Translations under genes and position numbers: made by a program
In this document: one piece after another, positions 11,546 to 24,170 of the stretch
Layout: each line of letters begins with the position of its first letter
How positions within the stretch are numbered: position 1 is the first letter of the stretch
From: Mytilus edulis
Lineage: Eukaryota; Mollusca; Bivalvia; Mytilida; Mytilidae
Direction of reading: 5' to 3'
Length of the DNA: 64,000 nucleotides
Assembly (NCBI RefSeq): GCF_963676685.1
Contig: NC_092357.1
Coordinates: 65,389,957-65,453,956, forward strand
The notes under the pieces: generated by a model
The model's input: the letters and a program-made list of their open reading frames with translations, nothing else
Database searches by the model: none
What the model was told of the DNA's origin: nothing

Positions 11546-11969
11546 GAAAAAACTGTAGAAATCGGTTGTAAATGGCTCAACTCATGAGCTCGGGTAAAGA
11601 AGGACTAAAAAACGACTAGCATAAAAACTTGAGATCCAAAGCATCAATATATAAGAGCGCTCGCAGCTACCAAAAGCTAGCTCAAAGCATATTACATGTA
11701 CAACTAATAAAACTCCAACCTTCTGAAACCGTTCAGGAACGACAAGATCAATGATATAGACAACTGTTTTGATTAAACAATTACAACGTATCCCCTATAT
11801 TTAAATGACAATATCATTTGACAAGGGAACATATGTAAATCCATTACACTAGTAATATTTATATCGATTGTGCATACTATCGGGTTTATTTTCAGTCCAA
11901 TATATGAGTGTGCAGCTTTTTGTCACCATAGACTGTTCCCTCTTTCCGATTGCCAAATCTAAAGACCTG

Positions 11970-12391
11970 AAAGCCTCAGTCACACTGTCACGTTTCAAGA
12001 GCTACGTTTTACTACGTTTTGAAAGCGTAGCGAAACGGGAATATACGTAACGAAGCGTATCGAAACGTAGTGGTCCTTTGTTCAAAACGGGACCTGCCTC
12101 GTATGTTTTGAAAATTCAACAAGAAACGTAGCGAAAATTGAAACGAAGTAGAAACCTCGTAAATACGTATTAAAGCCTAGCGGAACGTAACAAAACGTGC
12201 TTACTACGTATCGAAACGTATCAATGCGTGGTGGAAACGTTGGTATACACGTAGCTAGCATAACGTGATAAGAACGTAGCAAAAACCTAGTAAAACCTAG
12301 CTTTCAAAATAATGGCACATTTGTATTCAAAACGTAGTTGAAACGTATCATTTTAAAACGGAATAAAACGTGACAGTGTGACTGGGGCTTT
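11970..12391. mobile_element. TIR element packed with ACGT motifs
   Basis: Inverted ends of about 26 bp (AAAGCC then CAGTCACACTGTCACGTTT on the left, its complement on the right). The 420-bp interior is filled with short variants of AAACGTAGCGAAACGTA in both orientations, so ACGT recurs every 10-20 bp. No gene inside. Non-autonomous DNA transposon; the superfamily is not certain. The right half is repeated in the duplication at 14689-14920. Confidence 0.7.
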
Positions 12392-13497
12392 GACTGTGTT
12401 TTTTTCTAAGATTCAAATACAAACAGATTAGTTACATCAATCTTTAAGCCAGTAGTTCTTTGTATTTGTATCTGTAAGCAGGATCTTCATACCCTTCCGG
12501 AGCACCTGATATCACCCCCAGTAGTTCTTTGTATTTGTATCTGTAAGCAGGATCTTCATACCCTTCCGGAGCACCTGATATCACCCCCAGTAGTTCTTTG
12601 TATTTGTATCTGTAAGCAGGATCTTCATACCCTTCCGGAGCACCTGATATCACCCCCAGTAGTTCTTTGTATTTGTATCTGTAAGCAGGATCTTCATACC
12701 CTTCCGGAGCACCTGATATCACCCCCAGTAGTTCTTTGTATTTGTATCTGTTAGCAGATTCAAATACAAACAGATTATTAACATCAATCTTTAAGCCAGT
12801 AGTTTTTTGTATTTGTATCTGTAAGCAGGATCTGCATACCCTTCCGGAGCACCTGATATCACCCCCAGTTTTGTATTTGTATCTGTAAGCAGGATCTGCA
12901 TACCCTTCCGGAGCACCTGATCTCACCCCCAGTTGTTGTTTGTATTTGTATCTGTAAGCAGGATCTGCATACCCTTCCGGAGCACCTAATATCCCCCCCA
13001 GTTTTGTATTTGTACCTGTAAGCAGGATCTGCATACCCTTCCGGAGCAACTGATTTCACCCCCAGTTTCGTGGGGTTCGTCTTGCTTAGTCTTTAGTTTT
13101 GTATGGTGTGTCGTTTTAACTATTATTTGTCTGTTTGTCTTTTCTTTTTTGGCAATGGCGTTGTCAGTTTATTTTCGATCTATGAGTTTAAATGTCCATC
13201 TGGTATATTTTGCCCCTCTTTTTTAATAGAATCCCCGTTGCTGAAATTTGTATAGACAAATGTATTAACAGATCATGACGTATTGATTTTATCAACTTTT
13301 CAAAGTAATGACTCGAATGACTCTTCGGCTTACATCCAACAATCCATATTTTGATATCTTCAAGACACTTCTGATTATTTATTTTGCATGTATCAAACAG
13401 CTAATATAGAAGTTGATATTGTTTTCTTATTTTAGTACGTAATTCTGATCCCTGTAAACATGGAATAACAGGAGACTCCAACATCGTTATAGGTTGA
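12171..13497. repeat. segmental duplication, copy A (about 1.33 kb)
   Basis: Matches 14689-15972 in the same orientation across the right half of the ACGT element, the minisatellite and about 430 bp of downstream flank ending near CAACATCGTTATAGGTTGA. Copies differ by point changes, small indels and repeat number. Confidence 0.85.
12451..13066 (-). repeat. 69-bp minisatellite, array A
   Basis: About nine units with a 69-bp period, measured at 12451, 12520 and 12589, and shorter variants near the right end. 69 = 3 x 23, so the minus strand stays open and would read a repeated APEGYEDPAYRYKYKELLG. No promoter, splice or stop context suggests a real protein. Confidence 0.9.
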
Positions 13498-14688
13498 TAT
13501 TTTAAAAACTGTCTGAATAAGGGACCAAAATATCACTGAATATAAACTAACATACCCCTTGACACCTCACAAAGTTTCCTTTATAAGAAAACAATGATAA
13601 ATACGAGCTTTCAAATAAAAAGGATAAATATATAAGACTATGTATTTTAACTTATATACCGAAAGTGCCTACGTACGGATTAAAACGAAACACCACGTAT
13701 AAATGAACACCTATGGTGATCACCTCCTCACTTTTAATAGTCACGTGGAATGATAGCATGATTTAATCATGGGGACAACCTTTAAATACCGCGGTGCATG
13801 TGTTTGAAAGAAAAACATATAGAAAATATTGAATATATATTTGTTAAAAAATAAACATTTAAACTAGTAGGGACCGACCATAAAACATGAAGTTTTTTTT
13901 ATGCGGTGCGAAAAACTATTTTTTTTAAATTTAACATTATTTTTTGTGGCCGGTAATTAAAATTATCCAAGATAAGATTTTTGTTTTCTTCCTTACCTGG
14001 CCAGATTAATTGTTTTCTCAAAATTCAGATACTAATATGACGTCCTTATTACGATTTGTAAACAAAGCCGTGTTCTAATGACGCTCAGTGTAAAATATCG
14101 ACAAATATATATAATATGTATAATAGAATTTGGAGGCCAGGGTTTTTTTTAGGTGGAAGGCGGCATATGTATTAATATATTTTTCCTGGCCGATGCGGTA
14201 TTGCTGGTATTATTACAGAATTTGGTCCGGGAAAAAAGAATAGTACGCTGGAAAAAAATGTGTTGAAAACTTTGTCTGAGTAGTATATAGTTGCTTAATG
14301 TTGTCATTTATGTGTCATACATCATACCTCTGTATTTTTTTCGAATTTCCTTATGGCCTATCCTGCCTTTTTATTTCAGCCCCCTACAAATCAAACGGTC
14401 GTTCCCTACTCTAGGTGCTGGCCAGAATTATGGTGTTACCAAAATCAGAATCAAAATATTTTTTCTAAAAAATAAGCCCTACCCCCACTCCCACCAGAAA
14501 ATGCTCCGTGATTGAAGACGACATAAAAAATATAAATCAATAAAAATGCACTTATAATCAAAGCGAAATAATCATGAACACTTAGGCATCCTAACTTGAA
14601 ATTAAGGATCCCGCTTCGTTTCATACGGCAAAGTAGGTATTACGTTCGTAATTCGTATGTTATTCGTGATCTCACCGGTTACCTCTAC
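13498..14688. other. spacer between the duplicated blocks, no gene seen
   Basis: AT-rich with no supportable exon. An open frame of 74 codons at 14291-14515 is not protein-like. Confidence 0.4.
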
Positions 14689-15972
14689 TAAAGCCTAGCA
14701 GAACGTAACAAAACGTGCTTACTACGTATCGAAACGTATCAATGCGTGGTTGAAACGTTGGTATACACGTACTAGTACGTAGCTAAGCCTATCATAACGT
14801 GATAAGAACGAAGCAAAAACCTAGTAAAGCCTAGCTTTCAAATAATGGCACATTTGTATTCAAAATGTAGTTGAAACGTATCATTTTAAAACGGAATAAA
14901 ACGTGACAGTGTGACTGGGGCTCAAATTGACTGTGTTTTTTTCTAAGATTCAAATACAAACAGATTAGTTATATCAATCTTTAAGCCAGTAGTTCTTTGT
15001 ATTAGTATCTGTAAGCCGGATCTGCATACCCTTCCGGAGCATCTGATATCACCCCCAGTAGTTCTTTGTATTTGTATCTGTAAGCAGGATCTTCATACCC
15101 TTCCGGAGCACCTGATATCACCCCCAGTAGTTCTTTGTATTTGTATCTGTTAGCAGGATCTTCATACCCTTCCGGAGCACCCGATATCACCCCCAGTAGT
15201 TCTTTGTATTATTATATGTAAGCCGGATCTGCATACCCTTCCGGAGCACCTGATATCACCCCCAGTAGTTCTTTGTATTTGTATCTGTAAGCCGGATCTG
15301 CATGCCCTTCCGGAGCACCTGATATCACCCCCAGCAGTTCTTTTTATTTGTATCTGTAAGCAGGATCTTCATACCCTTCCGGAGCACCTGATATCACCAC
15401 CAGTAGTTCTTTGTATTTGTATCTGTAAGCAGGATCTGCATACCCTTCCGGAGCACCTGATATCACCCCCAGTAGTTCTTTGTATTTGTATCTGTAAGCA
15501 GGATCTTCATACCCTTCCGGAGCATCTGATATCAGCCCCAGTTTTGTGGGGTCCATCTTGATTAGTCTTTAGTTTTGTATGGTGTGTCGTTTGAACTATT
15601 TTTGTCTGTTTGTCTTTTCTTTTTTGCCATGGCGTTGTCAGTTTATTTTCGATCTATGAGTTTGAGTGTTCCTCTGGTACCTTTCGCCACTCTTTTTTTA
15701 ATAGAATTCCCGTTGCAGAATTTGTATAAACAAAAGTATTTACAGATCATGATGTATTTATTTTATCAACTTCACAAAGTAATGACTCGAACGACTCTTA
15801 GGCTTACAACCAACAATCCATATTTTGATATCTTCAAAACACTTCTGATTAATTTTTTTTTGCATGTATCAAATAAAAAATATAAAAGATGATTTTTTTT
15901 TCTTATTTAGTACGTAATTCTGATCCTTGTAAACATGGAATAACAGGAGACTCCAACATCGCTATAGGTTGA
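14689..15972. repeat. segmental duplication, copy B (about 1.28 kb)
   Basis: Second copy of 12171-13497, in direct orientation about 1.2 kb downstream. It begins inside the ACGT element, so the left TIR of that element was not copied. Confidence 0.85.
14987..15545 (-). repeat. 69-bp minisatellite, array B
   Basis: About eight units of the same 69-bp repeat with more unit variants than array A, including changes that break the open frame. Confidence 0.9.
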
Positions 15973-16889
15973 AAGAATCTAAGGCAACGAATATGTGATT
16001 TTTTATTCGTGTTAGAAGAGGCGATCTTTGCGTGTAGGGAGGGGGGCCAATAACATCACAACTAAGCATACGATTTTCTGCAAATTTGTATCTGATGAAA
16101 CTAAAAGGAGCTCATGATTTCCGGAAAATTTGAATATCTTATTAAAAATGTTACATGTACCAATTGAAATGATAAGCAAAACAAACTTTCACCAGTAACC
16201 CTCAGAAACTTGGTCTTGGTTTCATTCGTCTGAACTCGATCGATTCCGTACCATCCCTAAGGAGAGTTACGTATTCTCCGTAAGAAGAGTAGCGAATTCC
16301 ACCGAGGATTGCCGAATGGTCTTTGTTTCTGAAACCTGACACAAATGTAAATGTACCGTACTAAGCGGATTTTTTTAAAGGAAAACTTGTCAGCCAAATC
16401 CACAATATTTCAACAGAATTTGCATATAGCCATAACATGCATAAAAGAAATAGGTTAAATATAACTCTTAAGAATTGGATATGATCGCTTGATATCGACT
16501 CTCGTCATTCAGTTTAGATAACAATGGTTTGCTCGCCAAAGGCTCGTTTATTATTACTTTAATTACTTTATATAAATTAATTTTAATAATAGCATATTGA
16601 TATTAAATAAGTCAAGTTGATACTATATACGACAACCGATCCCCGTTCGTCAGGAAACCATTAATTAGCACATCTAAATACAATTCGTCAGTTTGTGTTC
16701 TTATGTATATCTGTGTGTGTGTCTATGCACATGCTTGAACGTTGCATGATTAACAGCTTTTCAAACCTCATTTCTCTTCCCTAATATAGCATGTAGTTTT
16801 AACCTTTTAATACAGTAAACGTGAGCTTTTTTTTAAAGCGAAGGCGTGAACATTCTTGTATAATTTTTTTTAAAGTAAGTTAATTAAGG
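15973..16889. other. intergenic; contains a low-copy repeat near 16210-16330
   Basis: The segment 16210-16330 (GATTCCGTACC, later GCCGAATGG) has a diverged relative at about 22985-23075. No gene seen. Confidence 0.4.
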
Positions 16890-17032
16890 AATGACTGTAA
16901 TATTTTTTCTGTCTATGAAGTAATAACATAAAAAATTTGGTGCACACTGAATAACGCGCGTAGCGGGTTATTTAACAGTGTGCACCACATTTTTTATGTT
17001 ATTTCGAATAGACAGAAAAAATATTAGTCATT
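16890..17032. repeat. inverted repeat, arms about 65 bp
   Basis: The left arm contains CATAAAAAATTTGGTGCACA and the right arm its complement. The central loop is TAACGCGCGTAGCGGGTTA. Foldback or MITE element. Confidence 0.85.
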
Positions 17033-19834
17033 TCTTATAATTTAATTCTAAATTCCATTTTAAACCGTAGAAAACCATGAAAAAAACGTTGATGACGTCA
17101 CTGTCACATGACTAAATTATATCTATGGGCTAATAACACAATAACGTCAGCCAAGCAGAAGACGCGTTGCATCCAAAATTAAATTATTGGCTTTTAAATA
17201 AAATGATTCCGTTTTTGGTAACTTAAGTACAAGCGATGCATGAAAAATGAATGTATGCACAAAAGTAATAAAAGCACTATGGTTTGTATCTGACTTTCTA
17301 TGTATGTGTCTATTCACATCGTAGCAGAGGGTGGGACCTTATTTCTGTATTCTTCAGTGCGTTTTATGCATCATCATGGTTTCAAAGTTTTTTAAAAGGT
17401 TAACGTTGTTGTTTGTATTTTTCTTTCTGCTGAGGTATAAGTAAATGAATCCACAGTATGCGGCAGTATCTAATAAAATACAAATAATTCAGTACCGCTA
17501 CTCTCACAGTCGCTATATCAATTCCTGTCTTCTTCTTTTCCTTTTTTCTTCTTTTTTTTTTTTAATCATACAGCCACACGAAGTTTCAGAAAAGAGAATA
17601 AGAGACAAAAACATAAAGCTCAGAAAACTAGGCAAACTAATCAAGTTACGAATAGCAAAAAATTATCTATACAAAAGGGATTTAGGACCCGATCTAAACT
17701 CTCATCATGTTGATGTATTAAACATTTTTCATAATCATTGATGATTATATGCCATTGTTATGGTTTTTTTTTTATAAATCGGTAAACATGATGATATTTT
17801 TAATATAAAAGATCTTGTTATTCAAAGTGATTTTTTAACATTTCCATGACATTTACCTTATATATTTAACAAAACATTCTCTGCTAGGGGCAAGTCTTAA
17901 ACTTGTTTTGGGATTAGATCGAAATTATAATCCGTGTGCAAAGTGTCGTCCCTCTTCTGTTGTAAGGTGACGGTTTTTTTTTTGCTCCGTGTTGAAGACT
18001 TCACAGTGACTTTGTGATGACGAAAAGTAATTACAGCGCTGTTTCTCTGCTTTTTCGAGTTTTGGATTTAACATTTCAGACAAAGTTGCGAAGTTTATTT
18101 TTTTTATTTTTTTTTTATTTTATTTTTTTAGGGGGAGGGGTCCTCGCTGCAATGATATGAAGTAATGTATTAGCTACCAGATTATGCAAGCAGGGTACAG
18201 TCACATTATTTGTCTTACAGGTCCTAATTAAGATATCGGTATTCGAAAATTGATCTGTTTTCTAATCAAGCGTGTCCTTTTTGCGATTGTGACATTTTGA
18301 CTGTGAGAATTCCCATGGCGGGAGATGAAGGTCAAGGATTTATAACCAGCAGACGACCTTGGGATTGCATAGCAGGAGATGCTAACGACGCCTCGTTCTC
18401 GCTAATTTTAAAGATCATGTGATGTATACCAAGGTTTTCGTTTGTTACCTTGATATTCAGTAATATTGGTAAACTACTATCGTCTTAATCGGTTAACAAG
18501 ACAATAAACGAAAAACAAACAAATATGATTTAATTAGTTAAAATTCAGGTATTTCTTTACTGGGAGGAAGATCAGGAGATCTATGGACTTTCATAAAGAT
18601 TTTTTAAGAAAGTGAATATAAGTCAAAAAGAAGTATTTGAAAATAGAATCACACTATAGTATATTTATGGTCTAATTTAAAAAATAAGATTGCTAAAAAA
18701 AAAAAGTGCATTTGTGACCCTTTAAATTCACATTCTGTGTGTCCCACATTCACACATTCAGACAATATGGCGGATTTAGAGGTTTTTTCACCCCCCCCCC
18801 CTTTTTTTCTGGGAAAAAAACTTGATGGTTGGATTATGAATCACTGAAAAATGACAGGAGAGATTCCGCTCTAAAGTTAGAAAACTCAAAAAAATATCAA
18901 AGGTTTTTATATCAATAATTGCCAAGGATTTGTATATGCATAGATAACATATAGATGTAAACCGTCAATTTTTTTACCTGTGGCCTTTTAAACATTAGAG
19001 TTGTCTCGCTTTGGCTCCAACAATAAATGTAAAAATAGATTTCCTATGTTGGGGAAATTCCATGATGTCAGGAAACCACGGTCTAGGAATGTGATAAGAA
19101 AGAGCAATGAACGTCTTTGTTTACAAATGTAGAAATGTGTAAATAAATGTAAATAAGGGTAAGTTCGATACAGCGATACGTGTTTGTTTACAAAATCTCG
19201 TATGTTAATTTTTTGGACAATTACCAAAAACGTCGTGGGACCAGCCGACGGAGTCATGTGCATCGTATTGGATACATTTCCAATAACAGCATTTTAGATA
19301 TATGATCTATTTTGAAAACCACTTATCTAATATTCTGCTTGAAATATTGACCGAGGTCCGGAAGTTGACTGTAAACTGTTGCCCTCCCCCTTTTTTGGAT
19401 GAGTGTTTACAAAATGTTTACAAAAATTATGTTTATATTGATTGCTGTAGACAAAAATCAAATGTAAGGGTATGTAGGGAAAACTAAAGAAACAGAAACA
19501 TATCTGTAACCATGGTTACACTTAAATCATCTTATTTATTTTGATAATTGCTTATAAATTGATAAAAATGAAAGTTTCTTTCATCTACCCAACATACATG
19601 ATCATACATGTGTAGTGCATGAATTTGTGAAATAAATCATATAATATGAGAGACATGTATCTCGTTCAGTGTTACTATGTTCATTTGTGTTACTAAGTCT
19701 TTTGATTGAGTTGAGCCATCCCAATTTATATTTTATAATGTGTCTTTCTATGTTGGGATGTTACACTATCATGACTATTGTTTCAGATAAGCCCGTTAAA
19801 GGGTGAAGGTTTGGTACCATTAAAAGGTTTAAAC
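17033..19834. other. intergenic, no supportable gene
   Basis: Two spots are less AT-rich. Around 18310-18425 a plus-strand frame opens MAGDEGQGFITSRRPWDC and stops after 35 residues. Around 19190-19270 there is a small CpG cluster with a minus-strand frame starting MHMTPSAGPTTFL. Neither has convincing splice or promoter support. Homopolymer tracts lie at 18090-18130 and 18790-18808. Confidence 0.35.
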
Positions 19835-19839
19835 TGCAA

Positions 19840-20130
19840 TTGTTTGCACTTTCCTAAGTCAGGAATCTGATGTTCAGTAGTTGTCATTTGTTGATGTGGT
19901 TCATAAGTGATTCTCTTTTCATCTTTTTAATACATGTATAGATTAGACTGTTGGTTTTCCTGTTTAAATGGTTGTACACCAGTAAATTTTTTAGGCCCTT
20001 TATAGCTTGGTGTGAGCTAAGCCAAGGCCCTGTGTTGAAGACTATACCTTGACCTTTAATGTTTTACTTTTATAATTGTGACTTGGATGGAGAGTTGTCT
20101 CATTGGCACTCATACCACATCTTCCTATAT
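19840..20130 (-). repeat. GCCAATGAGACAAC-family repeat, reverse full copy
   Basis: Reverse complement of about 48437-48810, with the landmarks AAAGGGCCTAAAAAAT at one end and GAAGATGTGGTATGAGTGCC at the other. This is the longest form of the family in the window. Confidence 0.75.
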
Positions 20131-20410
20131 TTATTTATGTTGAGGATTTCTAAACTAATGTTGCACAGTATGTACAAGTGTTATTTTGGGGCAAAAACAT
20201 GTAATAAACAATTAAAACAAAGCATCATGCACATACAAAACATACAACAAAACAAAGCCAAAAGAAATAGTGTCTTATATCAAAAACCACAAGAGTTGAC
20301 TGGAGTATATGATGATCATATTATATGTACATGTATGGTCAGCCCCTGATATTCATCAGACAAGCAAATAATTTATAGAAATAAGAAGATGTGGTATGAC
20401 TGCCAATGCA

Positions 20411-20567
20411 GGGGCGGATCCAGCCATTCTAAAAAAAGGGGGGTCCCAACCCAGAGTAAAGGGGGAAAGGGGGGTTCCAACTATATGCTCCCATTCAAAT
20501 ACATTGATTGTCCCAAAAAAGGGGGGTTTCGACCCCCCGTAACCCTCCCCCTTTTAGATCCAGCATG
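20411..20567. mobile_element. GGCGGATCC TIR element inserted in another repeat
   Basis: Ends GGGGCGGATCCAG and GATCCAGCATG are inverted (right end diverged). A 6-bp direct repeat AATGCA flanks it at 20405-20410 and 20568-20573. It splits a GCCAATGAGACAAC-family copy: the left part ends at the element and the right part resumes with ATGAGACAGC. It has two relatives at 32147-32298 and 33490-33640. Confidence 0.75.
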
Positions 20568-20797
20568 AATGCAATGAGACAGCTATCCACCGAAGTTTAA
20601 ATGAAATGTGTGCATATGAAGTGGTTCAACCCAATTGTTGTCAGATATCAGTCAAATCATGCAATAAGTGCCTGCCTAGTCCTCGAAGAACTTAGGCATA
20701 TATGTACATGTCAGTGTTCTCCCGAGGGCCTTTTTAGCATAATGGTAATGTGATGCTATATATCATATATCTGAATGTGATCGGAACTCCCCTTTTT

Positions 20798-21674
20798 AGG
20801 TCACCTGGCCTAAAAGGCCAAGTGAGCTTTTCTCATCAATTGGCGTCCGGCGTCCATCGTCGTCCGTCGTCGTTGTTAACTTTTACAAAAATCTTCTCCT
20901 CTGAAACTACTGGGCCAAATTAAACCAAACTTGGCCACAATCATCATTGGGATATCTAGTTTAAAAAATGTGTCCGGTGACCCGGCCAACCATCCAAGAT
21001 GGCCGCCATGGCTAAAAATAGAACATAGGGGTAAAATGCAGTTTTTGGCTTATAACTCAAAAACCAAAGCATTTAGAGCAAATCTGACATGGGGTAAAAT
21101 TGTTAAACAGGTGAAGATCTATCTGCCCTGAAATTTTCAGATGAATGGGATAACCGGTTGTTGGGTTGCTGCCCCTGAATTAGTAATTTTAAGGAAATTT
21201 TGCTGTTTTTGGTTATTATCTTGAATATTATTATAAATAGAGATAAACAGTAAACAGCAATAATGTTCAGCAAAGTAAGATTAACAAATAAGTCAACATG
21301 ACTGAAATGGTCAGTTGACCTCTTTAGGAGTTATTGCCCTTTATAGTCAATTTTTAACAATTTTTTTGTAAATCTTAGTAATATTTTACAAAAATCTTCT
21401 CCTCTGAAACTACTGGGCCAAATTAATCCAAACTTGGCCACAATCATCTTTTGGGTTAGTAGTTTGAAAAATGTGTCCGGTGACCCGGCCATCAAACCAA
21501 GATGGCCGCCATGGCTAAAAATAGAACATGGGGTAAAATGCAGTTTTTGGCTTATAACTCAAAACCCAAAGCATTTAGAGCAAATCTGACATGGTGTAAA
21601 TTTGTTTATCAGGTCAACATTTATCTGCTCTGGAATTTTTTGATGAATTGGACAACCCGTTGTTGGGTTGCTGA
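20798..21674 (+). mobile_element. Helitron-like repeat, truncated copy
   Basis: Starts after TTTTT with the hairpin-forming AGGTCACCTGGCC ... GGCCAAGTGAGC and contains two internal units of about 504 bp (TCTTCTCCTCTGAAACTACT at about 20893 and 21396). The 3' hairpin and CTAG end seen in the copy at 34758-37068 are missing. Short open frames across it are repeat-derived. Confidence 0.8.
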
Positions 21675-21899
21675 ATGGGGACATATAGTTGGAACATCCC
21701 CCTCTTTTTCTCCTGGGTTGCCAACAGTGGGCGCTTCGTATACATGGAAGACAGGAAGTGTACCCAAATTCCTTTTAATCACGTTTGTATCTACCTATTA
21801 ACTAAATGTCTGCATACTATTAGAAAAATTGAGAGATCAGGGGGCTTCTACCATTGCCCTGTGCCCTTTGTCCTAAAATTTTGACAATTTTTAGCTAAA

Positions 21900-22420
21900 A
21901 AGTGACCATGTAAGCCCTCCGTAGATATCGAAGACGACTTTATTCTGGGAAATCCTTTTGATACAACCTTTATATATACAGACTCTATGATTTAGTTGAA
22001 TTTTATGGACATTGGGAACTAGGGGTCTCACCCTCATTTCAGTGGTCTGAGGTAGATTTTCACTATATTTTTCTCTTTTGGGCTTTCCATAACAATTTCT
22101 TTTTATATTTCAAAATGTTTCTAGCGTGATCGGTTTTACTTTTTGTTTTAAGAAATATCATATATAAAAAGTACACCTTCGAAGTTCTTATATTGACAAA
22201 AATCCATATTATATAAAGACAAATATGCCAGTTAGAAAAGGGTGTATATTCGAGAACAACTAGAATTTACGACAGTTCGAAGAGGTCATGAAACGGTTTT
22301 CTACGTATCTTATCAGTCCTCTTAACTATGAAAATCATGCTTTAATTTTATTAAGTATTTCTTTTTTTATGATTTTCAACTAAATTTTGAATATCAAATA
22401 ACGAACCGGCTGCTAACTTC
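21900..22420. repeat. fragment related to the element at 55139-55960
   Basis: Shares GAATTTACGACAG, CCTCTTAACTATGAAA and the CGAACCGGCTGCTA end with the copy at 55.1-56.0 kb. Nothing coding is seen. Confidence 0.6.
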
Positions 22421-22489
22421 ACATACATGATGTACCATCCTTACACTACTTGTAAATTATGTATAAAGAAATGTCAGGTTTTGGACTAT

Positions 22490-22805
22490 TTACCAAAAAA
22501 GCGGGCATAGGCAACAGCATAGTGTATTGCACAAAAGCAAAAAAGGGGGATAACATTTTTTCTTTTAGGGGGGAGGGGGTCAATTCGCAACAGCATACTA
22601 GTGTATTGCAAAAAAGGAAAAGAAGGGGAGTTCACAACAGCATCAATAAATGTATGAATTCAAATCATATGACCAATTCTAAGTTCTTTGACTACAGTTA
22701 TTTTGTGTCAGAAACCTGTTGTGTGTCAAATATTTAATTACAATCCAAATTCAGACATGTATCAAGCGCGAGTATTATGTCCATTTTTTGTCCCAACTGT
22801 TCAGG
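22490..22805 (+). repeat. fragment of the TATACGACCGCA element (3' part)
   Basis: Matches the right portion of the element at 24887-26870: the landmarks CAACAGCATA, GTGTCAGAAACC and CCCAACTGTTCAGGGTTC occur in the same order. The terminal repeat is absent. Confidence 0.65.
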
Positions 22806-23414
22806 GTTCATATCCAGCTGAGCTATTTATTTATATATTTTTTTTATTTCAATGTAACCGTAGCCAGTGCCATAGAAATATTTTCTCCCGACTGACGGTT
22901 AAACGCTTGCCAACGTGGAGTGTCCGTTGCTTGTGCGGGATGTACAATTTTGAATCCACGCCTGGTCAGAATGGGGACGTTAAATCCGCATTCGTCTCAA
23001 CTCGGCCGATTCCGTACCCTTATTTAACGGAAAGAAGAGAGGAGCGGATTCTACTGTGGTTTGCCAAATGGTTAAATCCGATGTGTCATGTAAAATTGTG
23101 CCACGCTCTTAACTTGATTAGAACCTTTGCAAGTTGCAACAAGTCTTTGAATGGTCCGAAGGTGGCCTGTTGCAAGGCCAAATGTCTGTTCCTATCCAAT
23201 TTACCCTCATTGTCAAGTGGTAGTGTTGCAAGGCCAAATTTACCCTCATTTTCCAGCATGTCCAGTGGTAGTCCAAATTTTCCCCGGCGACACCGATGGC
23301 CTATTTTACAAGATCTACCTACTATTAAATTGTTCTTATCATGCTTATTGTAAACTTGTTCTCGTCCTTCACATGCATTAATATTTGCCACTGGAGGTTA
23401 AGCAACCATCTTGA

Positions 23415-23446
<32 letters not shown>

Positions 23447-23553
23447 CTATCGAACGTTGAACAATTTAAACTAAACCAAATAATCTAAAGATCATCCACG
23501 AATTGAAAACATATATATATAATTATGATTTTTTTTTATATCTTATTTTTCAG
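22806..23553. other. upstream region of the membrane-protein gene
   Basis: Contains the second copy of the GATTCCGTACC repeat (22985-23075), a short tandem repeat of GCCAAATTTACCCTCATT near 23180-23260 and an ATCA microsatellite at 23415-23445. The open frame of 221 codons at 22688-23353 runs through these repeats and is not a credible gene. Confidence 0.4.
23415..23445. repeat. (ATCA)n microsatellite
   Basis: About seven perfect tetranucleotide repeats. Confidence 0.95.
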
Positions 23554-23574
23554 AACTTGTAAAGTGAACCGAAA

Positions 23575-24135
23575 ATGGCAATGGAATCTCTCGGATTAAT
23601 TCTTATGATACCGTTTTGTGTTTGTTTTATTTTACTATTTGTTGTATGCTGCTTTGCAGAACAGCTTAAACGAATGTGTCGAATGCCAAGTCAGTTGCCT
23701 CGTAGTCAAACTGACACTAGACGGCGTAGGAATCGCCGTAGCAGACGATTATATGACTTATCGGGGCCGCCTGTAGAAGGGAGACGACCCACTGAGGAAG
23801 ATGTAGAAGCCTTACTTAGAAGTCGAAGACGGACCGAATCCGGTGATTCTACGGACACTCAGTCCTGTCCATGTAATGTGGTCATCATTACAAACGAGAG
23901 TGGTATGACGTCATACGTTGAATCTCAAAGTTTTCTTAATTTAGCGGGATTATCAGCTTCCCAAACATTAAACCTGGCTGGACCTTTAAGTATCTCGCAG
24001 ACTGTGATAACAAACGTAGCGCAAAATGCCGGAGAGTCTTACGGTTCCGCACGGTCATTGGGTCAATCCAATCTATCATTTACTGTTATTGAACATCATC
24101 AGTCTCAAACTGAACAGAATCAAAGTCAAAGCTGA
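23575..24135 (+). CDS. small single-pass membrane protein, unknown family (186 aa)
   Basis: The coding region lies in one exon that begins at a good acceptor (TTATTTTTCAG ending at 23553), so a noncoding first exon lies upstream. Residues 6-28 are a strongly hydrophobic segment with four Cys (positions 15, 17, 25, 26) that are candidate palmitoylation sites. A very basic stretch follows (TRRRRNRRSRR, 48-58), predicting a cytoplasmic C-terminal tail. Residues 65-90 are acidic/basic mixed (EEDVEALLRSRRR). The tail from 115 is Ser/Gln/Asn rich, with a short internal repeat of NLAG and SQT (SFLNLAGLSASQT, TLNLAGPLSISQT). I recognise no family. A cleaved signal peptide is less likely because basic residues directly follow the hydrophobic segment. 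ATGs at codons 1 and 3 are both usable. Confidence 0.65.
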   Translation: MAMESLGLILMIPFCVCFILLFVVCCFAEQLKRMCRMPSQLPRSQTDTRRRRNRRSRRLYDLSGPPVEGRRPTEEDVEALLRSRRRTESGDSTDTQSCPCNVVIITNESGMTSYVESQSFLNLAGLSASQTLNLAGPLSISQTVITNVAQNAGESYGSARSLGQSNLSFTVIEHHQSQTEQNQSQS

Positions 24136-24170
24136 CGAAGATACTTAAACAAGTCTGTGCTAATAGTTGG

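Noticed and set aside
12444-13059. Minus-strand open frame of about 200 codons with repeated PEGYEDPAYRYKYK
   Set aside because: It is produced by a 69-bp minisatellite whose period is a multiple of three. The unit derives from a dispersed repeat, there is no promoter or splice context, and array B breaks the frame.
22688-23353. 221-codon plus-strand frame
   Set aside because: It crosses a fragment of the TATACGACCGCA element and two other repeats, and the minus strand is open as well. Composition is not consistent along its length.
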